From: Candidatus Poribacteria bacterium
GTDB lineage: Bacteria > Poribacteria > WGA-4E > WGA-3G
Length of the DNA: 34,116 nt
Direction: 5' to 3'
NCBI GenBank assembly: GCA_021295735.1
Contig: JAGWBU010000018.1
Coordinates: forward strand, 18,184 to 52,299
This document shows, one piece after another, positions 8,150-17,273 of this stretch. The position numbers and the translations under genes are program-made. The notes beneath the pieces were generated by a model that saw only the letters and a list, made by a program, of their open reading frames with translations, searched no databases and was not told the DNA's origin. The number at the start of each line of letters is the position of its first letter. Position 1 is the first letter of the stretch.

Positions 8150-8974
8150 TCATTCAAAAAAAGGAAAAAGGTTCGGCAGATTTTCTGCTGTTAGTGCTGA
8201 ACCGTATTCACAGGATTCAAACGCTTCAGCATATTGAATGTTTGCCGCCATCTTTTCTCCATAAAGTTGCACTAAGAGATCACGGTGCTTTTCTGCTATA
8301 GCATTGAAACGATGTCGTAAACGTCCGGCAAGCCATTCGCGCCGTGTTTCGGGACTTTCGGGCACAGCATTTAGGGTGCCACTATTGTAAGGGAGCCATT
8401 CATAAAACTGTGATGTGTGGCAATGAAGCATATCAATTTTCTGCTCCACTACGGTATCAATACCGACAACAACATTTGGTGTAAACAGATAAGGTTTCAT
8501 GAATCCATCGCTGAGATAGACAATAACGGGGTTTTTATCTAAATGCGGTGTAAGTGCACATATATTGGGAACGGTCACCATATAGGCTGCATCCTGCACC
8601 AATATTGACGTATAACGATGGTCTGGATGGTAGTCGTTGGGTCGGTGTGTCATGATTAAGTCTGGACGGAATTCGAGAATGGTGCGGATAATCTGATAGC
8701 GATTTTCTAAAGTCGGCATCAGTTCGCCATCGTGATTGTCAAGTAGTTCGTATTCAATACCGATGATTTTCGCGGCGGCTTGTGCTTCTGCATTACGCCT
8801 TTGTGCTAAAGGACCACCGCCCATCTCATGATGTCCGGCATCACCGTTGGTAACGGAGACGAATTTTACATGGTGTCCTTGTTGGACGTATAGTGCAGCA
8901 ATGCCTCCTGCTTTAATATCACAATCGTCGGGATGCGCTCCAAAGACTAATACGCGAATCTGTTTTTCTGCCAT
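8150..8974 (-). CDS. PIG-L family deacetylase (LmbE-like)
   Basis: Zinc-dependent N-acetylglucosaminyl deacetylase-like protein, about 274 residues. The metal-binding motif AHPDD opens the Rossmann-like fold near the N-terminus (VLVFGAHPDDCDI). HPDH (in NDYHPDHRYTS) supplies the other zinc ligand. The ESPETRREWLAGR and later ASCEYG-like region (ESCEYGSAL) are typical of the bacterial branch, whose substrates include GlcNAc-containing thiol precursors and amino-sugar glycans; the substrate here is unknown. I chose ATG 8974 because it puts the usual short lead before AHPDD; an in-frame ATG at 9004 adds ten residues. Divergent from the PurS-like gene, with which it may share a regulatory region (8975-9117). 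Confidence 0.9.
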   Translation of the reverse strand: MAEKQIRVLVFGAHPDDCDIKAGGIAALYVQQGHHVKFVSVTNGDAGHHEMGGGPLAQRRNAEAQAAAKIIGIEYELLDNHDGELMPTLENRYQIIRTILEFRPDLIMTHRPNDYHPDHRYTSILVQDAAYMVTVPNICALTPHLDKNPVIVYLSDGFMKPYLFTPNVVVGIDTVVEQKIDMLHCHTSQFYEWLPYNSGTLNAVPESPETRREWLAGRLRHRFNAIAEKHRDLLVQLYGEKMAANIQYAEAFESCEYGSALTAENLPNLFPFFE

Positions 8975-9117
8975 TTTATAGTTAAGCCAAAATAAATGAG
9001 ACATTTAGTCTCGATTAGGAATTCAAAGTCAGTAACTGGTAAATATGTTGTATCTGTTTTTGGGCATATACTCTTATATGATTAGGACACATTTCACCCG
9101 CTGGGGTTATTGAATTT

Positions 9118-9585
9118 ATGAAAAACTGGAAAGTTGAAGTTTTCTATAAGCCTGAAGTGCCTGATACTATTGGACAAGGCATTCTTGAAGATATTTCTGA
9201 CCTCGGCATCAGTGGGGTTGAATCTGTCAGGACTGCCACAGTTTATTGGATTGAAGGCAACCTTGACCCACAAACTATTGACCGAATTGGCACGGAACTC
9301 CTTGCCGATCCAATTACGCAAGTCTTCACCTTTGACTCTGATAACGAAAACACGAGAGATTGGACGGTTGAAGTGCAATTCAAAGCTGGTGTTACTGACG
9401 CAGTCGGAGACAGTACAGTCAAAGGCATCAAAGACCTTGGTGTTGCTGGTGTCAACACTGTTCGCACAGGACAAAAGTATTGGCTCAGCGGCACCTTGGA
9501 TGCAGAAATAATGCGGACTATTGCCCAACGTCTTCTGATGAATGATGTTATCCAAACTTTCTCTTACCAGGTACCGCAAGGGTAA
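9118..9585 (+). CDS. Tandem PurS-domain protein (FGAM synthase PurS-like)
   Basis: 155 residues made of two homologous halves of about 75 residues. The first opens with WKVEVFYKPEVPDTIGQGI and the second with WTVEVQFKAGVTDAVGDST. Each continues with an (I/L)GxxGVxxVRT segment and ends in a beta strand. This is the PurS pattern (beta strand, then P/D-x-x-G helix, LG..V..VR strand). PurS dimers bridge PurL and PurQ in formylglycinamidine ribonucleotide synthase of purine synthesis. The usual protein is about 80 residues, so this is a covalent pseudo-dimer. No purL or purQ is nearby, which is unusual. It could serve the enzyme from a distance or be a diverged paralogue. ATG 9118 is preferred because both repeats then start equivalently. 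Confidence 0.8.
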   Translation: MKNWKVEVFYKPEVPDTIGQGILEDISDLGISGVESVRTATVYWIEGNLDPQTIDRIGTELLADPITQVFTFDSDNENTRDWTVEVQFKAGVTDAVGDSTVKGIKDLGVAGVNTVRTGQKYWLSGTLDAEIMRTIAQRLLMNDVIQTFSYQVPQG

Positions 9586-9596
9586 TAGGTATCATC

Positions 9597-9801
9597 TAAT
9601 ACCATTTCTAAAAAATGAGACTTCATTGTGAAATTATCGGTTCAAGCTGTTGAAGAATGTCCGAGGCGCCAAATGCCAAACGCGCATTTGGCGTTGATTT
9701 TGCAATGAATTGCGCTTGGTGAATGTACGTATGACATTCACATTAAACGGGTTTTTGTTAATGAAAGGCGATCAATTAGAAATGTTATAACTTGGTATTA
9801 T
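9597..9801 (+). mobile_element. MITE-like repeat, subfamily A (copy 1)
   Basis: Begins with TAATACCATTTCTA (9597-9610) and ends with the imperfect inverse TAGAAATG...TTGGTATTA (about 9777-9798). Inside are a palindrome CGCCAAATGC/GCATTTGGCG (9667-9693) and a hairpin GAATGT..ACATTC near 9721-9740. Its left 110 bases match the copy at 33872-34050 in the opposite orientation almost base for base (GAGACTTCATTGTGAAATTA, then ATCGGTTCAAGCTG). It has no coding capacity. This element, with AT-rich unassigned DNA after it, fills the gap between the PurS-like and SMP-30 genes. Confidence 0.7.
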
Positions 9802-9901
9802 AGCGGATTCTACAATTAACTGGACATCTGAGCTGTCCGAGGGAACTCCGATTCCCGACTATTAGTGGTTTCGGTGAACTTATTTACATAATTTACTATA
9901 A

Positions 9902-10873
9902 TTAGAATAACGGCAATCCTTGTGCTTCCACATATACTGAATAGAGAGATTGGCTACCTGTCATAAAAAGCCTATTGCGTTTCACGCCACCAAAACAGAG
10001 ATTCGCACAAATTTCTGGGAGGTGAATCTTCCCGATAAGCGTGCCATCTGGCGCAAAAATATGGACACCGTCGTACCCATCGCCAACCCAACCGGCACTT
10101 GCCCATAGATTACCATCAACATCACACCGGATACCGTCAGCAATGCCCGGTGCCATATCACAAAATACTTGTTTGTTGTCTAATCGCTCGCCGTTTACGA
10201 CATCAAAGACATAAATGTGTCTTGGTGTTCCCTCTTTATGTGTAACCCCTGTATCTACGACATACAGTTTTTCATAATCAGGCGAAAAGCATATCCCATT
10301 CGGTTTTTCGAGTTCATCCGTAACAACAGTGGCTTCTTTGGTATCCGGGTCAAGACGATAAACAGAAGTCGGTAATTCAAATTCAGCAATATGTCCTTCA
10401 TAATTGAGCATAATACCGTATCCTGGATCAGTAAACCAGATATTTCCATCAGGGTGAACAGTAACATCGTTTGGTGCGTTGAGGCGTTTTCCTCCGAAGT
10501 TGTCCATCAGCACAGTAACCGGCCCGTCATATTCGGTTCGCGTGACGCGGCGTGTGCCGTGTTCACAACTGATAAGTCTTCCCTGCCGATCTCTTGTATG
10601 CCCATTACTATAGTTAGACGGTTTACGGTATACACTCACTTTACCTGTGGCTTCGTCCCATTTCAGAATACGATTGTTTGGAATATCGCTCCATAGCAGA
10701 TATCCACCATCTCCAAACCATACAGGTCCTTCAGACCACCGCGCACCTGTCCATAACCGTTCAACGACAGAATTGCCGATTTTGTATCTCGCAAAACGGG
10801 GATCAATCGTTTCAATTGCTGGGTCAGGGTATCGGGTAATTGTTCCGTCCCATTCTCTTTCTGAACCATTCAT
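9902..10873 (-). CDS. SMP-30/gluconolactonase/LRE-family protein
   Basis: About 323-residue six-bladed beta-propeller lactonase family member. Typical features are SEGPVWF near the start (the metal-binding Glu), SNGHTRDRQGRLISCEHG, LNAPNDVTVHPDGNIWFTDP (metal-binding Asn; substrate Asp region), LEKPNGICFSPD and GIADGIRCDVDGNLW (catalytic Asp). This set is complete, so activity on sugar lactones such as gluconolactone, or other lactones and esters, is expected; the physiological substrate is open. I chose ATG 10873, preceded by GGAGG (TGGAGGAAACTG), rather than an upstream ATG at 10918 with no ribosome site. Monocistronic as far as can be seen. No signal peptide from this start, so cytoplasmic. 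Confidence 0.92.
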   Translation of the reverse strand: MNGSEREWDGTITRYPDPAIETIDPRFARYKIGNSVVERLWTGARWSEGPVWFGDGGYLLWSDIPNNRILKWDEATGKVSVYRKPSNYSNGHTRDRQGRLISCEHGTRRVTRTEYDGPVTVLMDNFGGKRLNAPNDVTVHPDGNIWFTDPGYGIMLNYEGHIAEFELPTSVYRLDPDTKEATVVTDELEKPNGICFSPDYEKLYVVDTGVTHKEGTPRHIYVFDVVNGERLDNKQVFCDMAPGIADGIRCDVDGNLWASAGWVGDGYDGVHIFAPDGTLIGKIHLPEICANLCFGGVKRNRLFMTGSQSLYSVYVEAQGLPLF

Positions 10874-11022
10874 ACAGTTTCCTCCACAAATCGGTAAAAT
10901 CCACAGATAGTATAGCACAAATTGCGAATTGGATGCATAAAATATTCAAGTAGAATAGGGCATTCAATTGTCAAGTTTTCTAATCCAAAAATAAAAATTA
11001 GCGTTTCCGAAGGTTAAAAGAG

Positions 11023-11175
11023 GCGACGAATGCCATAAGCGCATTTGGCGTTGATTTGGCAATAAATGCACATAGTGAATGTGCGTCCGACATTCACATT
11101 AAACACTTTTGTTGTTAAAGCGGGCTTACAAAGTTCTCCCACAAGAGGACTCAGCGACAATTGAATGGTTCTGCC
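11023..11175 (+). repeat. Diverged repeat copy, subfamily A (copy 2)
   Basis: Contains GCATTTGGCGTTGATTTGGC, a GTGAATGT(gcgtccg)ACATTCAC hairpin and CATTAAAC, as at 9684-9750. Its right half (to GACAATTGAATGG, about 11150-11166) aligns with 21570-21663. It is followed directly by AAAACTTTACACACCCC and the bioD promoter. Confidence 0.6.
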
Positions 11176-11192
11176 AAAACTTTACACACCCC

Positions 11193-11221
11193 TTGACACA
11201 GTCACAGTTTTAAATTAAAAT
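11193..11221 (+). promoter_or_regulatory. Sigma70-type promoter of bioD
   Basis: TTGACA (11193-11198), 17-base spacer, TAAAAT (11216-11221). It begins one base after the repeated 17-mer AAAACTTTACACACCCC. The predicted leader before the GTG start of bioD is about 93 bases. Confidence 0.6.
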
Positions 11222-11314
11222 GTAAATGCAGAATTTATTGAGTTTTTCAACATTTAACACTCATCTAATATTTCTATTAACACATAAAGATTTCAGCAAA
11301 TCTTTTGCGGATAA

Positions 11315-12043
<729 letters not shown>

Positions 12044-12056
12044 CAAACTAAATATT

Positions 12057-13427
12057 ATGAACAACGCTATTGTTTTAGCTGCAGGATTAGGACGGAAAGT
12101 TTGGCCTTATGGTGAATTCCGCCAGAAATGTACGATTCCTGTCGCAAATATACCTATAATTCGTAGAATAGTCAATAATCTCAATGAAGTAGGAATAGAA
12201 CATATTATTGTTGTGGTGGGACATTATGCGCAACAGGTGCGTGGTGCTGTCGCAGACATTCCAAATGTTGAATTTGTAACCCAACACCCGGTTGAAGGTA
12301 CTGCAGATGCAGTTTTGACTGCTTTAAAAAAACTAAATGATGAAAATTTTCTTGTAATTTACGGTGATGTTGTAACCAGTTCTGAAAATTTTCGTAAACT
12401 TATTAAAGCGTTTAACTGTCAGAATGCAGAAGCAGCTGCGTTAATTCAGCCACTTGGCGATGAGGACGCGAACAATTGGCTTTGTGCCAAAGCTACTGAC
12501 GGGTGTTTATCTGGTATTGAAGGACATCCACGAGGTGGTTTACATCGTCTATGTGGGATCTATGCTTTTAAAACGACGGTAACACCCTATTTATTACGGA
12601 ACCCCGGCATTGTTACACAAGTTCCTGTCGGCGGGATGCCACCGCCTGAAGCCGAAATCGCACAATCTCTCCAACTCATGATTAATGACGGGATAGAGGT
12701 GTTAGCAGTCGAAACAACTGGCTTTTTCGTTGACGTTGATAAACCGTGGCATGTTTTAGAAGCAAATCGTCGGTTAGTAGACTATCTCGCAAAACAAATT
12801 GATGAAAACAACATAGCAGCGAGTGCTAAAATTTCCGATGCTGCCGAAATCAACGGACACGTGGTATTAGGGGAAAATACAGTTATTGGTCCACGTGTTG
12901 TTGTAAACGGTACACTTATAGCTGGCGCAAATAACAACATTACGAATGGCGCAATTTTACATGGAAACACATACATCGGCGATCAGTGCCGTATTAGCGA
13001 CTATTGTGATATTCAGAGCAGCACCATCGGAAATAGATGCATCGTAGGACACGGCGCAGAAATGTCCGGCGTCATGTTTGACAAGGTTTATCTATATCAC
13101 TACTGCGAAATGTCCGGTGTTTTTGGATGCGCGACAGATATTGGCGCTGCTACAGTGTGTGGAACGTTACGATTTGACGACAGAGATACATCAATTCAGA
13201 TAGAAGGACGCTACGAAATTCCAACTTACGGTGCAAACGCTACCTACATGGGTGACTACTGCCGCACTGGTGTCAATGCAATGATAATGCCGGGCAGACG
13301 TATCGGTTCTTATAGCGTTGTAGGCCCAGGGGTAATTCTATACGAAGATGTTCCAAGCAAGACCATGGTCATGGCAAAACAAGAATTGATAACGAAGCCG
13401 TGGGGACCAGAACGATATGGGTGGTGA
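12057..13427 (+). CDS. GlmU-like sugar-1-phosphate nucleotidyltransferase with left-handed beta-helix domain
   Basis: 456 residues. The N-terminal Rossmann nucleotidyltransferase domain (1-235) opens with VLAAGLGRKVWPYGEFRQK and then CTIPVANIPII; the usual GxGTR is altered to GLGRK, but the catalytic-type Lys before the IPV segment is kept. VIYGDVV supplies the metal-binding Asp and VDVDKPW the second. A C-terminal left-handed beta-helix (about 255-440) has hexapeptide repeats (GENTVIGPRVVV, GNTYIGDQCRI and so on), as in bifunctional GlmU and related enzymes making UDP- or dTDP-sugars. It could supply activated sugars for cell-envelope polymers. The true sugar and acyl specificity are not evident. 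Follows bioD by 13 bases. Confidence 0.85.
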   Translation: MNNAIVLAAGLGRKVWPYGEFRQKCTIPVANIPIIRRIVNNLNEVGIEHIIVVVGHYAQQVRGAVADIPNVEFVTQHPVEGTADAVLTALKKLNDENFLVIYGDVVTSSENFRKLIKAFNCQNAEAAALIQPLGDEDANNWLCAKATDGCLSGIEGHPRGGLHRLCGIYAFKTTVTPYLLRNPGIVTQVPVGGMPPPEAEIAQSLQLMINDGIEVLAVETTGFFVDVDKPWHVLEANRRLVDYLAKQIDENNIAASAKISDAAEINGHVVLGENTVIGPRVVVNGTLIAGANNNITNGAILHGNTYIGDQCRISDYCDIQSSTIGNRCIVGHGAEMSGVMFDKVYLYHYCEMSGVFGCATDIGAATVCGTLRFDDRDTSIQIEGRYEIPTYGANATYMGDYCRTGVNAMIMPGRRIGSYSVVGPGVILYEDVPSKTMVMAKQELITKPWGPERYGW

Positions 13428-13465
13428 GCATAAAATTATTGCAACGCCTTTGAGTATGAGGTATA

Positions 13466-13852
13466 TTAATCTCCAAGAAGTTCCTTCAGTAGAGATGTGA
13501 GTTCCTCGTTTCCAGCAGCAAGTTCAAAAGCACGTTTCTTTTTATTTTCACGGGAATCTTCTGGTTGGTTAGAGCCCCCTGGTTCCCAGAGCACTTCAAG
13601 GTCTTTTGGATTTAAACGGTCGTAGGTTACTTTGACAATCGTGAGCAGATAATCTTCCGGAATTAGGACAATCCAGTCAATCGTTTCGCCACGGGCTGAG
13701 TACTGTCTATCCACAGTCAGTTTCGTTTCTTGATGTGGCACGTTTTTCTTAACCCACTGTTTGCGGCCGAGTGAGTCAACTTCAAAAGCACCGACCTCAA
13801 GCCAATTGCGGCCTGCACCGTTAGGTTTTGTTGTAACTTCAATACGTTCCAT
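13466..13852 (-). CDS. Hypothetical protein (128 aa)
   Basis: I do not recognise this protein. It is soluble and beta-rich in its first 90 residues (RIEVTTKPNGAGRNWLEVGA, then LTVDRQYSARGETIDWIVLI) and ends in a charged helix (KKKRAFELAAGNEELTSLLKELLG). The start is ATG 13852 with GGAG upstream. It sits alone on the minus strand, convergent with the nucleotidyltransferase gene and divergent from the lactate racemase gene, and ends 38 bases from the former. Codon use resembles its neighbours, so I consider it a real gene. Confidence 0.7.
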   Translation of the reverse strand: MERIEVTTKPNGAGRNWLEVGAFEVDSLGRKQWVKKNVPHQETKLTVDRQYSARGETIDWIVLIPEDYLLTIVKVTYDRLNPKDLEVLWEPGGSNQPEDSRENKKKRAFELAAGNEELTSLLKELLGD

Positions 13853-14109
13853 GTGTATTTAAATTCTCCGTTTTGAATTCTATTCTCAAACCTTTTGCAG
13901 GTTCTACGGAAAGCATGTATAATTTAGCATGCGTTTTAAAAAATTTCAAGTTGATATGTGATCCGAAATGGAAATATTGACATCTAATGTCAGGTATGTT
14001 ACACTCTAAATTAGTATTCACGATTACTCGATTTTAAGTTTCACGATATTTTCAATATGGCATCATAATATTTTCAACTTAAATTACACGTTTTGAAGGA
14101 AATTTAATC

Positions 14110-15393
14110 ATGCAAGTCGAGATGAGATACGGTCACAGCACAGTTGCGGTAGAGATACCTGACAAAAATTTAGCAAGGGTCTTGGAAACAGCGCAAAGCA
14201 CACCGTTAGCTGATGCCGACAAAGCGGTTCGGCAAGCGATTTCGCAGCCTATTGCCTCACCCGCCTTAGCAGAAGTAGCAAAAGGCAAAAACTCTGCCTG
14301 CATTGTAATTTCCGATATAACGCGTCCAGTCCCAAATCAGGTGATTTTGCCACCGATATTAGAAACGCTTGAACAGGCGGGATTGCCACGCGAGGATATT
14401 ACTATCCTCATCGCCACAGGTATCCACCGTCCCAATGAGGGAAAAGAACTTGAGGAATTGGTTGGTCGTTCAATCATGGATTCGTACTGTATTGTCAACC
14501 ATTTTTCTCAAAAGCCAGAGACCCATACATATCTCGGCAAGACGCACAAAGGTACACCCGTTTACATTGATCAGACGTACCTCGCAGCGGACCTGAAGAT
14601 TATAACTGGGTTGATTGAGCCGCACTTGATGGCAGGGTACTCTGGGGGACGGAAGGCAATCTGTCCTGGGCTCGCATCTATTGAAACAATGAAGGTTATG
14701 CATGGCCCTGAATTAATGGAACATCCAAAATCCGCCGTTGGCATTTTGGATGGAAATCCATTTCACATGGAAGCAACCGAGATCGCTAAGATGGCAGGTG
14801 TTAATTTTAACCTTAACGTTGCTATTGACAAACAAAGACAGATAACAGGTGTTTTTGCAGGGGATATGGTTGAATCTCATCTTGCTGGCACACAGTTCGT
14901 AGAAAAACATGCCAAGGTTACGATACCATCCCCGGTTGATGCGGTTGTTGTCTCCAGTGCGGGATATCCCTTGGACACTACGTTCTATCAGGCAATAAAA
15001 GGTTTACTTACTGCTGTTGAAATCGTCAAACAAGGCGGCAGTATTCTGCTTGTAGCTGCTTGTAATGAAGGCATTGGTAGCAAACCATTTACCGATTTAT
15101 TATTTAAAACTGACGACCTAACTGCTTTTGTTCAAGGACTTTACAATCCTGCGAACTTCGTTATTGATCAGTGGCAATTGGAAGAATTGGCCAAAGTCGC
15201 GCGTAAAGCTGATATCTATTTTTATACAGATGGTATTCCGTATCAACAACGATCTAAACTGTTTGTACATCCATTGAAAAAACCGCAGGAAGGGATTGAA
15301 CAGTTTTTGGTACGTTATGGGGAAGATGTTCAAATAGCCGTGATTCCTGAAGGACCTTATGTTTTAGCTAAAGTTGAGAACGATTCTGTATAA
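14110..15393 (+). CDS. Nickel-dependent lactate racemase family protein (LarA-like)
   Basis: 427 residues. LarA enzymes use a covalently bound nickel-pincer (NPN) cofactor to racemise lactate or related 2-hydroxy acids. In Lactiplantibacillus plantarum LarA, H108, H174, K184 and H200 are the two catalytic bases, the covalent cofactor Lys and the Ni ligand. Here H106 (ATGIHRPN), H172 and K182 (EPHLMAGYSGGRKAICPG) and H198 (MKVMHGPE) sit at the same spacing with a constant offset of two. SDITRPVP (68-75) is the other signature. The active site is therefore intact, but family members act on varied hydroxy acids, so the substrate is open. larB, larC and larE are not in the window. ATG 14110 with GAAGGA upstream. 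Confidence 0.88.
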   Translation: MQVEMRYGHSTVAVEIPDKNLARVLETAQSTPLADADKAVRQAISQPIASPALAEVAKGKNSACIVISDITRPVPNQVILPPILETLEQAGLPREDITILIATGIHRPNEGKELEELVGRSIMDSYCIVNHFSQKPETHTYLGKTHKGTPVYIDQTYLAADLKIITGLIEPHLMAGYSGGRKAICPGLASIETMKVMHGPELMEHPKSAVGILDGNPFHMEATEIAKMAGVNFNLNVAIDKQRQITGVFAGDMVESHLAGTQFVEKHAKVTIPSPVDAVVVSSAGYPLDTTFYQAIKGLLTAVEIVKQGGSILLVAACNEGIGSKPFTDLLFKTDDLTAFVQGLYNPANFVIDQWQLEELAKVARKADIYFYTDGIPYQQRSKLFVHPLKKPQEGIEQFLVRYGEDVQIAVIPEGPYVLAKVENDSV

Positions 15394-15470
15394 ATCAGTT
15401 GTATTCAAATTGTTTACTACTACAATGAGTTACTGCTTAGCAGGACAAAATAGTTTCGTGTGTGATAAAT

Positions 15471-16142
15471 ATGGAAAATTCAATCGTGAAACTCAGAGGA
15501 TATAAGGATGGTTTGCATCTTATAATCAATCCGAAAGTCTCGCTGACTGAGGTTGAGACAGCAATTCAGGAGTTGCTGGACAGCATGAATCAACCGTTGG
15601 CAGGGACTTCTATTCATATTGATATGAGGCCATTGCCCCTATCATCTGAAGATCTGAAAAAATTAGAAACACACTTGACTGAAAACTACGATCTTGTTGT
15701 CAGCGGTGTCAACGTTTTTGATGAAAAAGATGAATCCCCAATCTTGGCAGCACCTGCAACGCATAGTATTTCACAGAGTTTGACGAACGATAATCAACCG
15801 GATTTTGAACAATCTCAAATCGTCCGTCAAACGATTCGATCGGGACAGACAACATCTTGTTTATCAGGCAGTATGATTATCTATGGAGATGTTAATCCTG
15901 GTGGTGAAGTTGTTGCTGCAGAAGATATAATAGTACTCGGTGCTCTGCGTGGTAACGCACATGCCGGCGCTCATGGACGCCTTTCTTCTGTTATTATTGC
16001 AATGGAGTTGGTACCATTACAACTTCAGATCGGTTCGTATGTGAATCGTCCACCAGTAGGTCAAAAGCCGAGAGGGTATCCCGAAATTGCTCGGGTTGGG
16101 GCTGAAGATATTATTATCGTAGAGGAATTTATCAAATTCTAA
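15471..16142 (+). CDS. minC: Septum site-determining protein MinC
   Basis: Inhibitor of FtsZ ring assembly. The N-terminal domain (about 1-100, IVKLRGYKDGLHLIINP) is variable as usual. The C-terminal beta-helix domain (about 115-223) carries RSGQTTSCLSGSMIIYGDVN, PGGEVVAAEDIIVLGALRG and AHAGAHG, the segments that bind MinD and promote dimerisation. 223 residues from ATG 15471; an in-frame GTG at 15462 would add three. First gene of minC-minD-minE; 18 bases separate it from minD. The min operon implies a rod-shaped or at least mid-cell-dividing cell. Confidence 0.93.
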   Translation: MENSIVKLRGYKDGLHLIINPKVSLTEVETAIQELLDSMNQPLAGTSIHIDMRPLPLSSEDLKKLETHLTENYDLVVSGVNVFDEKDESPILAAPATHSISQSLTNDNQPDFEQSQIVRQTIRSGQTTSCLSGSMIIYGDVNPGGEVVAAEDIIVLGALRGNAHAGAHGRLSSVIIAMELVPLQLQIGSYVNRPPVGQKPRGYPEIARVGAEDIIIVEEFIKF

Positions 16143-16160
16143 AATAAGGAAGGGTTGACT

Positions 16161-16955
16161 ATGGGTAAGGTTATCGTGATTACTTCTGGAAAGGGGGGAG
16201 TCGGTAAAACGACATCAACTGCCAACCTTGGTACTGCATTAGCGATGATCGGTAAAACGGTCGTAATGATTGATGCCGATGTTGGATTGCGTAATCTTGA
16301 TGTCGTAATGGGATTAGAGAGTCGAGTCGTTTATACGTCTATGGATGTAATTGAAAAGCGATGCGATCTTGATAAAGCTCTTGTGAAAGACCGACGTGTT
16401 GAAGATTTGATGTTACTGGCTGCTTCACAACGGAACAGAAAAGACGATATCAAGCCAGAACAGATGCAGGAAATTTGTGAAAAACTGAAACAAGAATATG
16501 ATTTTGTTCTTATTGACTCTCCCGCTGGGATAGAACAAGGATTTCGCAATGCTGCTGCTGGTGCAGATGAAGCTGTCATTATCACGACCCCCGACGTATC
16601 AGCCATTCGAGATGCTGACCGCATCATTGGTCTCTTGCAACACCAAGGGATTGCATCAATTAACCTTGTACTAAATAGATTGTCGCCAGCACTCGTTAAA
16701 AAAGGAAACATGATTAGTAAGAATGACGTATTAGACATTCTGAACATTGATCTGCTTGGTGTTGTTCCTGAAGATACCGGTATCATCGCCTCTACAAATC
16801 GCGGTGTTCCCCTTGTGCATAACAATGGGTCTCCTGGTGCTGAGGCGTATATGCGGATCGCACGGCGTATGACCGGACAACGCATACCAATTCCTGAAAT
16901 GCGTGAAGAAAACTTTTTTTCTCAAATAGCCAACTGGTTTTCAAGAAATAAGTAG
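16161..16955 (+). CDS. minD: Septum site-determining ATPase MinD
   Basis: Membrane-cycling ATPase that recruits MinC and is released by MinE. The deviant Walker A KGGVGKTT lies near residue 11 and the Walker A' region is MIDADVGLRNLDVVMG. Walker B is FVLIDSPAGIE, and TTPDVSAIRDADR follows. The last 13 residues (FFSQIANWFSRNK) form the amphipathic membrane-targeting helix. 265 residues, normal length. ATG 16161 is preferred over TTG 16155 because AAGGAAGGG (16146-16154) is placed correctly for it. Overlaps nothing; minE follows after 8 bases. Confidence 0.97.
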   Translation: MGKVIVITSGKGGVGKTTSTANLGTALAMIGKTVVMIDADVGLRNLDVVMGLESRVVYTSMDVIEKRCDLDKALVKDRRVEDLMLLAASQRNRKDDIKPEQMQEICEKLKQEYDFVLIDSPAGIEQGFRNAAAGADEAVIITTPDVSAIRDADRIIGLLQHQGIASINLVLNRLSPALVKKGNMISKNDVLDILNIDLLGVVPEDTGIIASTNRGVPLVHNNGSPGAEAYMRIARRMTGQRIPIPEMREENFFSQIANWFSRNK

Positions 16956-16963
16956 AGGATACC

Positions 16964-17221
16964 ATGGATTTTAGAAGTTTATTCACTCGTAAATCGAAAT
17001 CAAGTAATATCGCTACGCAACGTCTACAACTCATTCTCACACAAGACCGGTTTGAGGTGAGTGAGGATTCAATGAAAAAACTACAGTTTGAATTAACCGA
17101 AGTGTTGGCAAAATACTTTGAATTTACGATGAACTCTGTCAGTATGTCCTTAAAACGGGAAGGCAATTCTTACGTATTAATGGCAGATTTTCCGTATAAT
17201 AGGTCTAATAAAACTCGTTAA
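16964..17221 (+). CDS. minE: Cell division topological specificity factor MinE
   Basis: 85-residue regulator that stimulates MinD ATPase and drives pole-to-pole oscillation. The N-terminal helix has basic residues (LFTRKSKSSN), then the anti-MinCD segment ATQRLQLILTQDR typical of MinE, and the C-terminal topological-specificity domain (VLAKYFEFTMNSVSMSLKRE). Normal length. ATG 16964 with AGAGGA just upstream. Last gene of the min operon; the HAD gene downstream is convergent. Confidence 0.92.
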   Translation: MDFRSLFTRKSKSSNIATQRLQLILTQDRFEVSEDSMKKLQFELTEVLAKYFEFTMNSVSMSLKREGNSYVLMADFPYNRSNKTR

Positions 17222-17273
17222 CTTCGTAGTTGTTGCTTTAGAAGGATTCAATATACGGATCCATCCTCTTGTA

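Noticed and set aside
9094-9579. 161-codon open frame on the minus strand
   Set aside because: Antisense to the double-PurS gene, whose two halves align to each other and therefore establish the plus strand as coding.
13839-14021. 60-codon open frame on the minus strand upstream of the 128-residue gene
   Set aside because: Covers an AT-rich promoter region, has no ribosome-binding site and is not protein-like.
16331-16885. 184-codon open frame on the minus strand
   Set aside because: Fully antisense to minD, which is unambiguous; Ser/Arg/Cys-rich composition typical of an antisense shadow.
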